The notes under the pieces were generated by a model. The model was not told the origin of the DNA. It saw nothing but the letters and a program-made list of their open reading frames with translations, and did not search any database. A stretch of 64,000 bases of DNA. It comes from CAZFLD01 sp964519835. GTDB taxonomy: Bacteria > Spirochaetota > Spirochaetia > DSM-27196 > CAZFLD01. Location of the stretch: contig CAZFLD010000006.1 in NCBI GenBank assembly GCA_964519835.1, forward strand, positions 29,304 through 93,303, in the 5' to 3' direction. The position numbers and the translations under genes are program-made. Of this stretch, positions 43,267 through 51,808 are shown one piece after another; position 1 is the first letter of the stretch; each line of letters starts with the position of its first letter.

Positions 43267-44076
43267 CTACTCCTCCAGCGCCTCGGCCTCGGCGCCTGCA
43301 CCGTCGACCCGCTCAGCGTTCTGCATAAGGTCGCGGAGCGTTCGCTTGACCGTGTCGAGGTCGAGGTCGTACTGCAGGTTCGCATCGTACGCAAGCGAAA
43401 TCGCCCCGGTCTCTTCCGACACCACCATCACAACCGCGTCCGTCTCTTCCACCAAGCCGAGCGCGGCACGGTGGCGGGTTCCAAAGCTGCGGCGGATATC
43501 GATTTGTTCGGAGAGGGGCAGAAAGCAGCCGGCGGCCACTACGCGTCCCCCCTCGATTACAACGGCTCCGTCATGTAGCGGCGTATCGTGCCCAAAGATG
43601 GTCAGGATCAACGCACTCGTGACCGCGGCGTCGAGCCGAGTGCCGGTTTCGATGATACTCTTCTGCCCGACCGAACGGGCAAACACAATCAACGCGCCGC
43701 GCTTCCGGATCGAAAGGAGCTCCGCAGCACTCAACACCGGCTCCAGCTGCGAGCCTCGCCGGCGCCGTGAGAACTGGAGCAGGCGTCCCTGACCGATCCG
43801 CGTGAAGATCTTCCGAAGCTCCGGCTGAAAGATTATCGCGATACCGATAACCACACTTGGCGCGAGGAAATTGAGGATCCGCAATAACGTTTCCAGGTTG
43901 AGGATAAACGCCACGGCATAGATCAGGACGACAAAAAACGCGCCCTTGACCAGCTGGATCGCGCGGGTTTGCACCAGGATCAGGTACCCTTGGTATATCA
44001 AGAAGGCGAGGAGAAGGATGTCCAGTGCCGGTACGACAAAGTCCCGCAAGACCGGGATTGTGTTTAGAATCTCCAC
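43267..44076 (-). CDS. cdaA: Diadenylate cyclase CdaA
   Basis: Makes the second messenger c-di-AMP from two ATP at the membrane. 269 residues: three N-terminal membrane helices (about 12-90), then the DisA_N/DAC domain with GALIVFAR, TPLHDGAVVIEGG (catalytic DGA) and SFGTRHRAALG (RHR). The GTG start has GGAG inside the folP 3' end. Its partner YbbR gene follows. Gene order folP-cdaA-ybbR couples osmotic/cell-wall signalling genes to housekeeping expression. Confidence 0.95.
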   Translation of the reverse strand: MEILNTIPVLRDFVVPALDILLLAFLIYQGYLILVQTRAIQLVKGAFFVVLIYAVAFILNLETLLRILNFLAPSVVIGIAIIFQPELRKIFTRIGQGRLLQFSRRRRGSQLEPVLSAAELLSIRKRGALIVFARSVGQKSIIETGTRLDAAVTSALILTIFGHDTPLHDGAVVIEGGRVVAAGCFLPLSEQIDIRRSFGTRHRAALGLVEETDAVVMVVSEETGAISLAYDANLQYDLDLDTVKRTLRDLMQNAERVDGAGAEAEALEE

Positions 44077-44078
44077 GC

Positions 44079-44927
44079 CTAGTCTCCAGCGCTCCTTACG
44101 GCCTCGAGCACACGCAACGCCTCCACTGTCGCCCTCACATCGTGGACCCGTACGCAGTCGGCGCCGTGCATCGCCGCAATCAGATTTGCGGCTACGCTAC
44201 CCACGAGTCGGTCCTCTACCGGCGCCGGGGTCGCCCCATCGACGCTAAGGACTCTTCCGAGAAAGGATTTGCGCGACAAACCGACAAGAACGGGGTACCC
44301 CTCATGTTTGATTGTCGGCAGGCGGTTTAGAATCTTCAGATTGTCTTCCACGTTCTTGGCAAAGCCGATTCCGGGGTCGACCCAAATGCGTTCACGAGGG
44401 ATACCGCGGTCCTCGCAGAGACGCGCCCGATTGGTAAGAAAGGAAGCGATATCCCGAATGAGGTCATCGTAGTCCGTACGCAGCTGCATGTCTTTTGGTG
44501 TGCCCCGCATGTGCATCAGACACACCTCCGCGTTGTACGCGGCGACGGTTGCGAGCATGGTTGAATCCGTGCGCAGCGCAGAGACGTCGTTTACCATGTC
44601 CACCCCCTCATCAAGACAGGCGCGAGCTACCGCAGCCTTTTGGGTATCTATGGAGATTTTTGCGTCCGTGGCGCGCCGTATGCGGCGAAGTGCCGGCAGT
44701 ACCCGATCCATTTCCTCCGCCGCGTCCACCGAGTCACTGCCGGGCCGCGTCGACTCTCCACCCAGATCTAAGATATCGGCGCCCTCCTCGACCATGGTCA
44801 TCGCGGTTGCGTAGGCTGCTTCGGCAACGGTGTACCGACTCTCGGGAAAAAAGGAATCGGGCGTGCAGTTGATGATGCCCATCACCAAACAGCGGCACTT
44901 TTTTCTTGTGGCTACTCCAAAGCCCAC
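44079..44927 (-). CDS. folP: Dihydropteroate synthase
   Basis: Condenses p-aminobenzoate with dihydropterin pyrophosphate in folate synthesis. 282 residues, TIM barrel: MGIINCTPDSFF (N-terminal signature), DLGGESTRPGSD, KISIDTQKAAVARA, NDVSAL, LMHMRGTP, WVDPGIGFAKN, LVGLSRKSFLG. The GTG start has GGAGG six bases upstream. First gene of the cdaA operon, after a terminator upstream at 45001-45034. Confidence 0.95.
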   Translation of the reverse strand: MGFGVATRKKCRCLVMGIINCTPDSFFPESRYTVAEAAYATAMTMVEEGADILDLGGESTRPGSDSVDAAEEMDRVLPALRRIRRATDAKISIDTQKAAVARACLDEGVDMVNDVSALRTDSTMLATVAAYNAEVCLMHMRGTPKDMQLRTDYDDLIRDIASFLTNRARLCEDRGIPRERIWVDPGIGFAKNVEDNLKILNRLPTIKHEGYPVLVGLSRKSFLGRVLSVDGATPAPVEDRLVGSVAANLIAAMHGADCVRVHDVRATVEALRVLEAVRSAGD

Positions 44928-45000
44928 GGAACACCTCCGGCGGCATATTGCCCCTCCGCTCTTTGGCTAAGATCGAGTGGTGGCGCCCTGCCAAGCGCTC

Positions 45001-45034
45001 TATAAAAAAAGGGCCGGCACGATATGCCGACCCT
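45001..45034 (-). terminator. Rho-independent terminator after the mS38-like gene
   Basis: On the minus strand a 10-bp stem (AGGGTCGGCA with TGCCGGCCCT, one G-U pair), loop TATCG, then seven T. It separates the small ribosomal-type gene from folP. Confidence 0.9.
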
Positions 45035-45071
45035 CACCAGTCACGATTGCCGTTTGCGAGTGCGCGGCCCG

Positions 45072-45167
45072 CTACCGTATTTTTTTCTTATGGCGGTTCT
45101 TTCTGAGTTTTTTCTTTCGCTTGTGCGTTGAGATCTTTTTTCTTTTTCTTTTGCGTCCACAAGGCAT
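45072..45167 (-). CDS. AURKAIP1/COX24-domain small protein (mS38-like)
   Basis: 31 residues, 19 of them Lys or Arg, containing the segment ISTHKRKKKLRKNRHKKK that matches the AURKAIP1/COX24 domain. In mitochondria this domain belongs to small-subunit ribosomal protein mS38; short bacterial versions occur in spirochaetes and Bacteroidetes. Probably a ribosome-associated peptide. ATG at 45167 has AAGGA upstream. It has its own strong promoter, a structured leader and a terminator, so it is a one-gene unit. Confidence 0.8.
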   Translation of the reverse strand: MPCGRKRKRKKISTHKRKKKLRKNRHKKKIR

Positions 45168-45208
45168 ATTGTCGTGTCCTTTTTGTTTCTTGTTCCAATA
45201 TCTCGAGT

Positions 45209-45259
45209 TGCGCCGTCCGGGATGCGCCCGGCCGCCGAGCCCCGCCTGCCGACGGCGCA
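45209..45259 (-). promoter_or_regulatory. Structured 5' leader of the mS38-like gene
   Basis: The roughly 95-base leader contains a perfect 9-bp inverted repeat (TGCGCCGTC at 45259-45251 with GACGGCGCA at 45217-45209) enclosing a second hairpin (CCGGG-CGCAT-CCCGG). This is far more structure than a simple leader needs and could be an autoregulatory site, as seen for many ribosomal protein mRNAs. Confidence 0.5.
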
Positions 45260-45268
45260 TGAGCGGTA

Positions 45269-45297
45269 AATATACGCCGGAGCCGGTGGCCTGTCAA
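45269..45297 (-). promoter_or_regulatory. Strong sigma-70 promoter of the mS38-like gene
   Basis: On the minus strand a perfect TTGACA (45297-45292) and TATATT (45274-45269) are 17 bases apart. The -35 box overlaps the miaA stop codon. Transcription would begin near 45262. Confidence 0.8.
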
Positions 45298-46379
45298 TAA
45301 CTCCAAAGGGATAGCTTTTCCACCTCTTCCGGCAACGCCCTGACGGCATTCGGGATTCGGGCAAAAAAAGTGGCCTGCCGTTTGGCAAAACGGCGGGTGT
45401 TTCGCTTGATACGTTCCTTGACCACCTGCAAAAAGTCCGGTGGCCAGTCGCCCGGCTCGAGGGGTGCACCGTAGAGCTCGCGATGCACGACAAAAAACTC
45501 CCGGTAGCCAATGCCCATAAGGCCTGGATCCTTCTCGGAGTACCCCATACGCAAAACCTGAGCTACTTCATCGGGCAGACCGCCGCGAAACATCTTTTCG
45601 ACTCGTGCCTCGATGCGTCGGTACAGCTCTTCGCGCGGGCGGTCGAGCCAAACCGGCAAGAACTTCATGTCGCTACGCGGCTCCGTCGGCGGCCCAAAGC
45701 TCGAAAGAGGGCGACCCGTTTGCTCGTACACCTCTAGGGCTCGGATAACACGATAGGTGTCCGCCGACTGAATCCGCGTTCCGGATTCAGGGTCTACCGC
45801 GGCGAGTCGCTCTCTGAGGGCCTCAATGCCCACTTCCGCGCATTCGGCCTGGAGTCGGGAGCGAATCCCCGGATCGCTCGGGGGCGTTCCAGGCAGTCCA
45901 AACATCAGGGTTCGCAGATAAAATGCCGTGCCGCCCGAGACCACAACACGCCGCCCTCTCAACGCAATCTGAGGAATAAGCTGCTCCGCGGCCACCACAA
46001 ACTCGCCGACGTCAAACTGCTGGGCCGGATCTTCGAAGTCCAGGAGGTGGTGGGATATACGCGCAAGCACGTCCGGGCTTGGCCGGGCGCTGCCTATTTC
46101 GAGGTACTTGTAGACTTGAATAGAGTCTGCGTTTATGACCTCAAATCCGCAGGTCTCGTTTTGCTCCCCGGGATCGCTATGTTCGAGGGGAGGGTTTGGT
46201 GAGGCGGGTACGGTTTCCTCGGACCGCCCGAGGGTTTCCAAAGATCCACGCTGTTCCGGGCGTCTTGGTGGTCCCGCCGGGCCATTTGGTAGAGGGGGAA
46301 TAACACGCGGCAGAATCTCGGAGACAACCGCCGTCTTGCCGACGCCGGTGGCCCCAAAAAGCAGGACAACCTCAGTCAC
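45294..46379 (-). CDS. miaA: tRNA dimethylallyltransferase with an insertion
   Basis: Adds the isoprenyl group to A37 of tRNAs reading UNN codons. 361 residues: P-loop GATGVGKT (9-16), VINADSIQVYKYLEIGSARPS, SGGTAFYLRTLMFG, SADTYRVIRALEVYEQTGRPLS, and a C-terminal KRNTRRFAKRQATFF. A Pro/Glu-rich stretch of about 50 residues (27-77) interrupts the fold right after the P-loop helix, where other MiaA proteins go directly to the VINADSIQVY strand. The GTG start overlaps the rpoZ stop (GTGA). Confidence 0.93.
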   Translation of the reverse strand: MTEVVLLFGATGVGKTAVVSEILPRVIPPLPNGPAGPPRRPEQRGSLETLGRSEETVPASPNPPLEHSDPGEQNETCGFEVINADSIQVYKYLEIGSARPSPDVLARISHHLLDFEDPAQQFDVGEFVVAAEQLIPQIALRGRRVVVSGGTAFYLRTLMFGLPGTPPSDPGIRSRLQAECAEVGIEALRERLAAVDPESGTRIQSADTYRVIRALEVYEQTGRPLSSFGPPTEPRSDMKFLPVWLDRPREELYRRIEARVEKMFRGGLPDEVAQVLRMGYSEKDPGLMGIGYREFFVVHRELYGAPLEPGDWPPDFLQVVKERIKRNTRRFAKRQATFFARIPNAVRALPEEVEKLSLWSY

Positions 46380-46582
46380 TGCTCTATGCGATACTCAACT
46401 CTCCGTGTCAGGATTTGCTGGATAGCCGTGGAGACGACTTTGCCCTGATTGTCTTCGAGCTCCTGGTCACCCGTGACGGTAAGCTGGTAGGCCCGACGGA
46501 TCGCGGCGCAGGTAAGCTCATACATATTTCCATTGTACTCTTCTAAGAGATCAAGCGGCAGTATCATGCCCGGAAGATACAC
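46376..46582 (-). CDS. rpoZ: RNA polymerase omega subunit
   Basis: 68 residues. PLDLLEEYNGNMYELTCAAIRRAYQL carries the first conserved helix contacting beta', and GKVVSTAIQQILTRRVEYRIE the second. Short C-terminus as in other spirochaetes. The GTG at 46582 has AGGA six bases upstream; an inner ATG at 46567 lacks an SD. Coupled to miaA. Confidence 0.85.
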   Translation of the reverse strand: MYLPGMILPLDLLEEYNGNMYELTCAAIRRAYQLTVTGDQELEDNQGKVVSTAIQQILTRRVEYRIEQ

Positions 46583-46669
46583 TAAATTCCTGCCGGCTGT
46601 AAAGTTACCGGACTGGTCCAGAGGCTGTGTCGGCTCGGAGTGATCTTTGACCTTTCACGGCAGCCGAAG

Positions 46670-47818
46670 CTACCGAGACGGGTCGAACGCCGTCCACGAA
46701 AACCAAAAGTGCTGGATTGCCGTTACCGGCTCGAGCCGATCTCCCGCCAGCGGACCCGATACCGCACGACCGGATACCGACCACGTGCTTTCCGTAGCCC
46801 GATCTCGAATCCGACCCTCGCTATCCGCCTCGAACTCCAAGATCTCTCCGTCGAGCTCGGCAAAAAACGCGTTCGCCGCGCCCACATCACGACCCCCGGC
46901 AACACTCGACGCATCGAGGGCGCTCGCGGTGCCCTCTTGCCAGAACACCACAACGGACCGACCGGCAACGGTTTCAGCCACAACCCCCTGCTCCTGCAGG
47001 ACGGGGTACGGAAACGCCGAGGATTCGTCGTCCACTTCTACAACAAGTACCCGGTCCATGGCGTCATATTCCGACGGGGTCTGCGGGCCTCGGTACAAAA
47101 ACGGTTCCGACGCCGAGTCATATCGGGAGTAAGGATTACGACCATAGGGCCGCGAATAGCCGGTATCGCGCGAAAGCACTTCGGCTTCCAGATAGGTCCC
47201 TCGCGCCTCTTTCCAGGAGATCATCAACATGGGATGGAGGTCGAGGCTGAGTCCTGTAAGCTCGCCGACGATTGCCCGACCGGTGGCCTGTTGCCACCAC
47301 GTCTCTGTTTGACGGTCCCACATGATAAGATTGCTAAACCGAAGGAAGCCGGATACGCCAAATGTCAGCTCGCGACCGTCTACGCGCCGCAAAAACGTCA
47401 AGCCGGTGTTGCACAGCGGGCAGTAGGTCACCGCCACCGGCGTCTCGCCAACCATATCGTTTACTATCTCGTGATACATAAGAATCTGTACCGGGTAGAT
47501 CTTGCTTTCTCCGTCCGCCTCGACCACAAACACCGCCTCGGTGTCGTTGAGCCAGGCGTCGGCGACTTGAACCGAGACAAATTGCGGATTGTCGATAGGC
47601 GGAATGCCGTCTTTTCCGACACCTCCGGAGAGAATCTCGTCGTAGCGAATGAGGCTCCTGCTAAAATCGGTAGAAAAACTCCGCCGGGCGCTCCGAGGTG
47701 GCTCACCGGGGGACGGGACCAAACGCTCCGAATCCTCGGCGACGCAGGATAGAGCCGTGAAAAGAAAAAAAACTAAGGAGAGCACCTGGATACCGGCGCG
47801 CCGTAAGCTCCGTCTCAT
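46670..47818 (-). CDS. DUF3179 lipoprotein
   Basis: 382 residues. Lipoprotein signal peptide with lipobox TALSC (Cys near residue 25). The DUF3179 domain follows, with PQFVSVQVADAWLNDTEAVFVVE, YPVQILMYHEIVND, VTYCPLCNTGLTF (a probable metal or redox Cys pair), DRQTETWWQQATGRAIVGELTG. Family function is unknown; members are exported. SD-like AGGA touches the ATG, so spacing is poor. Stands alone, between rpoZ and a divergent glycosyltransferase. Confidence 0.88.
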   Translation of the reverse strand: MRRSLRRAGIQVLSLVFFLFTALSCVAEDSERLVPSPGEPPRSARRSFSTDFSRSLIRYDEILSGGVGKDGIPPIDNPQFVSVQVADAWLNDTEAVFVVEADGESKIYPVQILMYHEIVNDMVGETPVAVTYCPLCNTGLTFLRRVDGRELTFGVSGFLRFSNLIMWDRQTETWWQQATGRAIVGELTGLSLDLHPMLMISWKEARGTYLEAEVLSRDTGYSRPYGRNPYSRYDSASEPFLYRGPQTPSEYDAMDRVLVVEVDDESSAFPYPVLQEQGVVAETVAGRSVVVFWQEGTASALDASSVAGGRDVGAANAFFAELDGEILEFEADSEGRIRDRATESTWSVSGRAVSGPLAGDRLEPVTAIQHFWFSWTAFDPSR

Positions 47819-47910
47819 TCCTGTAAGCTAATCAAATCGAACTGGTCTGAAAAGCTTGAATTGTTGTACTGTAGCCCCCGAGACGAACGAGGCGAGAGGC
47901 GAGAGGCAAC

Positions 47911-48918
47911 ATGAGAGTAGCTTGGTCATGCAATGGAGAGGGTCGTGGACACGGCGCTCGATTTGTCGCCCTCTACGAACGTCTCAGCCACAAGCACGAG
48001 ATTCTGCCGTTTATGCCGCAGAGTCTCGATGCCTTCTACGAAGAGAAGCTTTCGGGCATACAAACCTACCCTATCCCGCATTTTGTTCTCGCCAAGGTGG
48101 GCGACAGAATCGACTATCCCCAAACGTTGTCTCTGAACAAAGAGGCCATGGTGTTGTTTCGCATTCGCGTGCGAGAGGTAGCTCGGCGCCTGCGCCGTTG
48201 TGGAGCACAGGCGGTCATAAGCGATTTCGAGCCCTATCTGCCGGCGGCGGCGCGACACCTCGGACTGCCTATCCTGCAAATCAACCACCCGGGCATTATT
48301 TGTCGCTACGATCACCAGAGCTTTACCGCCTACTCGTCGCGGTGGGTGGCCCGCAAGATGATGGGCCCCTTCGACAGACGCATCGTGTGCTCGTTCTACA
48401 ACGGCACGGTCGGTCCGATCATCAGGGAAGAGATCGTTCGGGCAAGACAACGCGTAGGCGATTTTTTTGTGGTGTATCTGCGCGGAGCATACGCGCCCCT
48501 CGTTTTAAAACATCTCGAGCGATTTCCGAATCTTTCCTACAAGGTATTTCCAAGCAAAACGATGGATTTTGTGACTGAGCTTGCCGCATGCAAGGGCATC
48601 ATAGCCAACGGTGGGCATCAGCTTATGTGTGAGTCCGTCTACCTGCACAAGCCTATGTTTGTGCTGCCGCAGAAGGGTCAGTACGAGCAGTGGCTAAACG
48701 CTGAAATGCTTGAACGATCAGGATGGGGCATGCGTGGATCGATGGAAGCGTTTGAGGAGCGGTTATCTTGTTTTATCCGCGAGATCGAGTCCTTCCCACA
48801 ATCGCCGCGATTCGACGGCCTAACGCGCATATGCTTTGATAACGAGCTCGAGAAAACGGTTTCACGTATCGACGATTGGCTTGTTGCCAACTCGGCGCCG
48901 GACCTCGTCGACAATTAG
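47911..48918 (+). CDS. GT-B glycosyltransferase-like protein
   Basis: 335 residues. N-terminal MRVAWSCNGEGRGHGARFVALYERL is the acceptor-domain loop, and KGIIANGGHQLMCESVYLHKPMFVLPQKGQYEQWLNAEML is the C-terminal nucleotide-sugar segment of MurG/UGT-like transferases. Probably adds a sugar to a lipid or small molecule; donor unknown. The SD is inside a tandem GAGAGGC repeat just before the ATG. The 3' end overlaps the cytidylate kinase-like gene by 57 bases, tail to tail. Confidence 0.85.
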   Translation: MRVAWSCNGEGRGHGARFVALYERLSHKHEILPFMPQSLDAFYEEKLSGIQTYPIPHFVLAKVGDRIDYPQTLSLNKEAMVLFRIRVREVARRLRRCGAQAVISDFEPYLPAAARHLGLPILQINHPGIICRYDHQSFTAYSSRWVARKMMGPFDRRIVCSFYNGTVGPIIREEIVRARQRVGDFFVVYLRGAYAPLVLKHLERFPNLSYKVFPSKTMDFVTELAACKGIIANGGHQLMCESVYLHKPMFVLPQKGQYEQWLNAEMLERSGWGMRGSMEAFEERLSCFIREIESFPQSPRFDGLTRICFDNELEKTVSRIDDWLVANSAPDLVDN

Positions 48919-49434
48919 AGACGCGATGGTCTGCGTGTCTTTATTCGAGGTGTCGATCACAAGATCCACAAAATCGTACTGATCGTTATCGATGTTGTAG
49001 AGCTTGAGGTAGCGCTCGCGATCCCGTTGATCCCGATCGATCGTGGTTGCAAGAATGTCTCCAAACGAGCCACCTTCGCGCTTTTGAATGCGGAGCGCTC
49101 GGATTTTCACGGGAGCGGTCAGATACACCTTGAGATCGGCGTCCTCGAGTTTCCACACCGCAAGCCTCGAAGCCAGCACACAACTGCCGGTTCGCGCCAT
49201 GTCCACTTGGCGACGGTCCAATTCTATGTCCCAGCTTGTGTCCTCGGCGGCGAGCCGGTTGACTTCCTCCGGACTTATGCCGCGCTCCTTGGCGACGGTT
49301 TTGAAAGTGTAATTGATCAGCTCGATCCCGAGTGCCTTGGCAACCAGCGCGCTTACTGTGGAGTTTCCACATCCGCTCTTGCCGGAGATGGCTATCCTGA
49401 GAAAGCGATCATTCGACGTTGCGGAGCTGCTCAC
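48862..49434 (-). CDS. Cytidylate kinase-like P-loop protein
   Basis: 190 residues. Related to cytidylate kinases of the archaeal/Cytidylate_kin2 type: N-terminal P-loop region IAISGKSGCGNSTVSALVAKAL, then LINYTFKTVAKERG, SRLAVWKLEDADLKVYLTAPVKIRALRIQKREG, and DRDQRDRERYLKLYNIDN. The P-loop has Asn24 where the invariant Lys of GxxxxGK[ST] is expected; Lys19 is nearby. It may bind nucleotide by another Lys or be inactive. The GTG start overlaps yicC by 26 bases. Confidence 0.8.
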   Translation of the reverse strand: MSSSATSNDRFLRIAISGKSGCGNSTVSALVAKALGIELINYTFKTVAKERGISPEEVNRLAAEDTSWDIELDRRQVDMARTGSCVLASRLAVWKLEDADLKVYLTAPVKIRALRIQKREGGSFGDILATTIDRDQRDRERYLKLYNIDNDQYDFVDLVIDTSNKDTQTIASLIVDEVRRRVGNKPIVDT

Positions 49435-50272
49435 GAATGTTTTCCAGCCTTTCCTTCATTTGGATGACCGCTTGGCTCACGACGACATCGGGACTCTTCG
49501 AACCGATTGTGTTGACCTCCCGCAGCATTTCCTGCGCCATAAAGTCGAGCCGCTTACCGACCGGGACCGCTTGACCAAGACCTTCCTTGAAGGCGTTGGA
49601 GTGAGAACGCAGCCTAACGATTTCTTCGTTGATTGAAAAGCGCACCAGAAGCATAGCCGCTTCCTCGTAGACCCGTCGCAGGTCGACATTGTCACCGAGG
49701 ACCTCCTGGAATCGATTCTTGACTCCCTCGGTGACGTGGGACTCGATGTTGGCCGCCTCAGCCTCCACTTGGCTAACGCCGGATTCGAGTGCCGAGAGCT
49801 GCGCCAAAAGATCGTCCCGTGTCGTGGCACCTTCGGTTTCGCGACTATGGTCAAACGCCGCATGCGCCTTTTCCAGCGCCGGCAATAGGGAGTCCCAGAG
49901 TGCGTCCACGTCGGCCTCGGGCCGCCGCTGCAACACCCCCTCGAGGCTTAGTACGTGCCCCAGGTCAACCTGGTCGCCGAGTCCCAGACGGTCCGACAGC
50001 TCACGCAGTGCACAATGGTATCTGACCGCTCGATCCACGTCGACCGCAAGCTCATCATCATCGGTTCCGGAAAGCCGTACCGACACCTCGACACGACCCC
50101 GAGCTACGCGCGACCGTATGTACTCTCGAATTCTCGGCTCCAGGGGGGAAATCTCGGGCGGAACAAGCACGTATAAGTCGAGAAACCTGTTGTTGTAAGA
50201 CTTGATCTCGATTGTTGCGGCAGTTGATTGATCTTCGTAGGTGACGTGGGCGTAGCCCGTCATGCTCTTCAT
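49409..50272 (-). CDS. YicC-family endoribonuclease
   Basis: 287 residues. Start MKSMTGYAHVTYED, then SYNNRFLDLYVLVPPEISPLEPRIREYIRSRVARGRVEVSV, and the C-terminal domain EEIVRLRSHSNAFKEGL, GKRLDFMAQEMLREVNTIGSKS with its His/Glu residues. YicC proteins are RNA endonucleases that act in sRNA turnover in E. coli. The frame is open to a TTG at 50296; 50272 is chosen because the family begins there. Between murC and the cytidylate kinase-like gene. Confidence 0.9.
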   Translation of the reverse strand: MKSMTGYAHVTYEDQSTAATIEIKSYNNRFLDLYVLVPPEISPLEPRIREYIRSRVARGRVEVSVRLSGTDDDELAVDVDRAVRYHCALRELSDRLGLGDQVDLGHVLSLEGVLQRRPEADVDALWDSLLPALEKAHAAFDHSRETEGATTRDDLLAQLSALESGVSQVEAEAANIESHVTEGVKNRFQEVLGDNVDLRRVYEEAAMLLVRFSINEEIVRLRSHSNAFKEGLGQAVPVGKRLDFMAQEMLREVNTIGSKSPDVVVSQAVIQMKERLENIREQLRNVE

Positions 50273-50305
50273 GCTGCTCGAGTCCTCAATGCTCAAACGA
50301 GCCGG

Positions 50306-51802
50306 TTAGGATTCGGAAAAGTCCCGGAAAAGACGGTGTGCTATCCGCCAGTTGTCGCCTGCTCCCATGGTAACAAAGAGGTCCCCGTCCTGCAACGTAG
50401 CCTTGATCACAGCCTCGGCCTCCTCGAGCTCGGCGACATACGTGACGGCGGGATGGTGCTTTGCAATTTCTTCGGCGAGCTGTCCGCCGTCGATGGTGCG
50501 TTCAGAGCCCTCCCGGGCGGATGCGTATATCTTGTTGACAAACACAAGATCGGCAGACGAAAAACAGCGGCCAAAGTCATGCAAAAGGCGGGCCGTTCGA
50601 GTGAACGTATGGGACATAAAGTCGACCACGAGTCGGCGGCCCGGATAGTACGCCTTGAGGCCGGCAAGAGTCATGGCAACGGCGGTTGGGTGGTGGCCGT
50701 AATCATCCATAAAAAGCACGCCTCGTGCCTCTCCGACAACTTCGGCGCGCCGCGTTGTGCCGGCAAAGGCCTCTAGCGCATGCACGATTATTGGGGCGCC
50801 CGGAGGCGACGCACCGGTTAACTCGAGCGCACCATGGTAGGCGGCAACAGCCGCCGCCGCGTTGAGGGTGTTGTGCCGGCCGGGGACCCGCAGGGTCACT
50901 TCGCCCCCGAGGATCGGCATGGTGAACCGCGGCGGCGCGTCGGAGACAACACACACGGCAAAGTCGCCTTTGGCTCGCTCGCCGTAAGCACGCCGGCGTA
51001 CATCAGGACGTTCTTCCGCAACTCGGTCCGCGACGGCACACGCGCCGTCGTCGTCCGCGCAGTAGACAAGCGTACCACCGTCGGGCAGCCGCGAAGCAAA
51101 CGCAAAAAACGCATCGGCCACGTCCGCCTCGTCGCGGAAGTAGTCGAGGTGGTCGGCCTCTATGTTTGTGACCAGCACCAGGTCCGGGTAGAAGTCCAGG
51201 AAGTGACGACGATACTCACAGGTCTCGGCCACAAACAACGCCCCTTCCGTGCCGCCTCCGACGTAGACCGCCTTGCCGTCAAAGGTGGACACGGCGCTTC
51301 CCACCAAAACGGTGGCGTCGCTCCCGACGGCCTTGAGGAGCGTGCCCAAGAGTGCCGTTGTTGTTGTCTTGCCGTGGACTCCGGCGACCGCCACGGCCGG
51401 TCGGTAGCGGGAAATTGCGCCAAGCGCCTCCGTGTAGGTCACAATCGGCAAACCACGCCGTCGCGCCTCGACGAGCTCGGGGTGGGTAGCCCTGTCATAG
51501 GCCGCGGAGTACACGACAAGATCTACTTGGGCAGGCAGATTACGGGCGGAAAAACCTTCCGCGTAGGGTATGGCCGCGCGCCTGAGGAGTGTGTCGGTGT
51601 AGAACGTTTCCGTCGTGTCGGACCCGGTGACAACGTCGCCCTGGGCGGCGAAGATTTCGGCCAGGGCGGCCATGCCGGTGCCCTTGATGCCGACCATGTA
51701 CACGTGTCGACCGGAAACGCCGAGGGAGTTGGTAGCCGGGTTGGTTGAGCGCGCACGGTTTGTGCCGCTACGGTCGAGCGGGCTGTTTGGTACCGCGTCC
51801 AC
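50306..51802 (-). CDS. murC: UDP-N-acetylmuramate--L-alanine ligase
   Basis: Adds L-alanine to UDP-MurNAc in peptidoglycan synthesis. 498 residues: GIKGTGMAALAEIF nucleotide-sugar loop, VAVAGVHGKTTTTALLG ATP-binding loop, VLVTNIEADHLDYF, GRHNTLNAAAAVAA, FMDDYGHHPTAV (metal His), and C-terminal ligase domain. An N-terminal extension of about 35 residues precedes the Rossmann strand. The GTG start follows the cheW stop by six bases; co-transcription with the che genes is likely. Confidence 0.95.
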   Translation of the reverse strand: MDAVPNSPLDRSGTNRARSTNPATNSLGVSGRHVYMVGIKGTGMAALAEIFAAQGDVVTGSDTTETFYTDTLLRRAAIPYAEGFSARNLPAQVDLVVYSAAYDRATHPELVEARRRGLPIVTYTEALGAISRYRPAVAVAGVHGKTTTTALLGTLLKAVGSDATVLVGSAVSTFDGKAVYVGGGTEGALFVAETCEYRRHFLDFYPDLVLVTNIEADHLDYFRDEADVADAFFAFASRLPDGGTLVYCADDDGACAVADRVAEERPDVRRRAYGERAKGDFAVCVVSDAPPRFTMPILGGEVTLRVPGRHNTLNAAAAVAAYHGALELTGASPPGAPIIVHALEAFAGTTRRAEVVGEARGVLFMDDYGHHPTAVAMTLAGLKAYYPGRRLVVDFMSHTFTRTARLLHDFGRCFSSADLVFVNKIYASAREGSERTIDGGQLAEEIAKHHPAVTYVAELEEAEAVIKATLQDGDLFVTMGAGDNWRIAHRLFRDFSES

Positions 51803-51808
51803 GGCCGG

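Noticed and set aside
46640..47752. 370-codon open frame on the plus strand opposite the DUF3179 lipoprotein
   Set aside because: It is the antisense shadow of a gene with clear family motifs and a signal peptide; its own translation shows no family pattern.
50834..51748. 304-codon open frame opposite murC
   Set aside because: Shadow of murC in G+C-rich DNA; no recognisable motifs and no SD.
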